IMG/VR virus record: IMGVR_UViG_3300013138_000004
Location: 1-39,586 of that record
DNA: 39,586 nt
Direction: 5' to 3' (one strand)
Origin: a virus
Position 1 is the stretch's first letter; each line of letters starts with the position of its first letter. The position numbers and the translations under genes are program-made. This document shows positions 38,518-39,586 of this stretch, piece by piece. The notes beneath the pieces are model-generated. The model ran no database searches. It was given only the letters and a program-made list of their open reading frames with translations, and was not told the origin of the DNA.

Positions 38518-39411
38518 ATGGCAGCAGGAAACATAACAGTTACGACAGCAGCCAATTTTATCCCAGAAATTTGGAGTAAGGAAGCTCGTATTGCTCGTGA
38601 AGCCAACTTGGTGTTCGCCAAGAGGGTTAATAGGCAATTTGAGGCTGACCTTCAAATGGGAGACACTCTCCACGTTCCTGATATTTCTGACTTAACAGTT
38701 GGCAATAAATCCGCCAACACCGATGTTACTTTTGAAACTATTACTGAAGGCAAATTTGATTTAACCATCAATAAGCATAAGTATGCAGCTTTCAAAATTG
38801 AGGACATCGCAGCAATTCAGGCGAATCAAGATATACGAGCAAGATATACCGACAAAATCGGTTATGGCTTGGCTAAAGAGGTTGATGCCGATTTGGCAGC
38901 ATTGTATTCTGATTTGTCTCAATCTGTCGGAAGTGCAGGGACAGCAATTTCACTTGATAACTTCTTATCGGGTATTCAGTATCTTGATGATGCTGATGCT
39001 CCAGAAGGAGATAGGTCTTGGGTCATAAAACCCTCAACCTATAAAAGTTTGTTCAAAGTCGATGAATTCACTTTGGCAAGCGACATTGGTAATGATGGGA
39101 AGGCAACTTCTCCATTTACTACTGGTGTTTTAGCAAAGGGAGTTGTAAATGCAGGAAGTGTTAAGGGATATATTGGTAATATCTTAGGCGTAGAGGTTTT
39201 TGTATCCACCAATGTGGCAACATCGGGTTCAAGCCCAGTTGCAAACCATAACATACTTTTCCATCGTGATGCTTTTGTATTAGTCATGCAAAAAGACATA
39301 AGGGTTCAAAGCCAATATGTTGTAAAAGGCTTGGCGACAGAAGTGGTTGGAGATTGTATCTATGGAGTTGGCGAATACAGGGATGCTTTCGCAGTAGATT
39401 ATATTTCTTAA
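38518..39411 (+). CDS. Major capsid protein (HK97-fold, P22/T7-like)
   Basis: The 297-aa protein has the typical layout: an N-terminal arm (ANFIPEIWSKEARIAREANL), an axial beta-rich part (ADLQMGDTLHVPDISDLTVG, VTFETITEGKFDLTINKHKY), a spine helix (DIRARYTDKIGYGLAKEVDADLAALY) and an A-domain ending in YGVGEYRDAFAVDYIS. Scaffold directly upstream and the absence of a fused protease agree with a scaffold-dependent capsid. The ATG is preceded by a weak GGGGA. Confidence 0.88.
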   Translation: MAAGNITVTTAANFIPEIWSKEARIAREANLVFAKRVNRQFEADLQMGDTLHVPDISDLTVGNKSANTDVTFETITEGKFDLTINKHKYAAFKIEDIAAIQANQDIRARYTDKIGYGLAKEVDADLAALYSDLSQSVGSAGTAISLDNFLSGIQYLDDADAPEGDRSWVIKPSTYKSLFKVDEFTLASDIGNDGKATSPFTTGVLAKGVVNAGSVKGYIGNILGVEVFVSTNVATSGSSPVANHNILFHRDAFVLVMQKDIRVQSQYVVKGLATEVVGDCIYGVGEYRDAFAVDYIS

Positions 39412-39420
39412 TCTTTTTTT
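39396..39420 (+). terminator. Weak terminator at the end of the capsid gene
   Basis: AGATTA (39396-39401) and TAATCT (39409-39414) form a 6-bp stem with a 7-base loop, followed by seven T. It overlaps the capsid stop codon. The stem is A/T-rich, so it may only attenuate transcription into the appendage genes, which start their own transcription at position 65. Confidence 0.45.
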
Positions 39421-39423
39421 AAG

Positions 39424-39454
39424 CTGGTAACTTGCGACCAGATAACTCAGCAAG
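39424..39454 (+). ncRNA. H-type pseudoknot candidate after the capsid gene
   Basis: CTGGT (39424-39428) pairs with ACCAG (39437-39441), and the loop sequence CTTGC (39431-39435) is complementary to GCAAG (39450-39454). Both stems together give an H-type pseudoknot. It lies in the 153-base gap (on the circle) between capsid and appendage genes, upstream of their promoter. It may protect the capsid mRNA 3' end or serve as a processing site. Confidence 0.35.
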
Positions 39455-39463
39455 TCCTTGTAG

Positions 39464-39586
39464 GTAGGGGAGTAAAACCTAATCAGGCTAATAAGAGATT
39501 TCCCAAGAGTGTGTTTAATTTTGATAGTTGACAAAAAATAATTAGTTGTTGGAAAATAATAACCATGATAGGAATAACGGAAAAAA
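39464..39586. repeat. Terminal direct repeat, right copy
   Basis: This copy is identical to bases 1-123. It contains the promoter at 65-94 and the first 22 bases of the gene at 102 again, so no additional gene is present here. Confidence 0.93.

Noticed and set aside
1-39586. CRISPR arrays, insertion sequences, integrase or attachment sites, tRNA genes.
   Set aside because: No regular spacer-repeat array, no transposase or recombinase catalytic motif and no recognisable tRNA fold were seen on either strand.

Overview
The window is a complete, AT-rich tailed-phage (Caudoviricetes) genome, linearised from a circular assembly. The first 123 bases are repeated exactly as the last 123, so the non-redundant unit is 39,463 bp and the capsid gene at the right edge reads through the junction into the gene at position 102. 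TGA, TAA and TAG all act as stops (standard code). No integrase, cI-like repressor, tRNA or DNA polymerase is recognisable, so a lytic phage using the host replisome is the simplest reading. The host cannot be named from sequence. GH25 lysozyme, a Dit-like tail protein, a Gp37-like tail protein and a YopX-like protein point to a peptidoglycan-walled, Firmicutes-like or uncultured low-GC bacterium.

Layout. The + strand (29105 to 39411, then across the junction to 9430) carries late functions: terminase small and large subunits, portal, two large probable internal or ejected proteins, scaffold, major capsid protein, appendage proteins (glycine-rich/FnIII, an 11-fold repeat protein), a connector-like protein, GH25 endolysin, holin-like membrane proteins, Dit-like and Gp37-like tail proteins, a tail fibre and three small proteins. 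The - strand (28893 down to 9475) carries early and accessory functions: a class II glutamine amidotransferase, a DnaJ-type zinc-finger protein, a replication initiator with embedded iterons, a DnaB-type helicase, a possible ssDNA-annealing protein, a membrane-anchored glucosaminidase-like protein, many small proteins, a nuclease-like protein, a glycan cluster and an orphan cytosine-5 DNA methyltransferase. The two arms converge at about 9431-9474 and diverge near 29020-29100.

Regulation. Six copies of TTGACAAAAAA and one variant precede late genes. At a constant 18-bp spacing each has a -10-like hexamer ending in T. In six of the seven the start codon lies 30-34 nt after TTGACA, with no Shine-Dalgarno sequence, which predicts leaderless or nearly leaderless late mRNAs. 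The seventh, at the scaffold gene, has a perfect Shine-Dalgarno sequence too far from its ATG, bridged by a small hairpin. Several - strand genes instead begin directly after strong hairpins.

Most distinctive system: a 1314-residue protein fusing GT4, methyltransferase, GT2, methyltransferase and GT4 domains, flanked by a separate O-methyltransferase, GT2 and GT4. The GT4 shares an N-terminal motif with the giant protein. Together they could build and O-methylate a glycan, perhaps on the virion or the host surface (inference).
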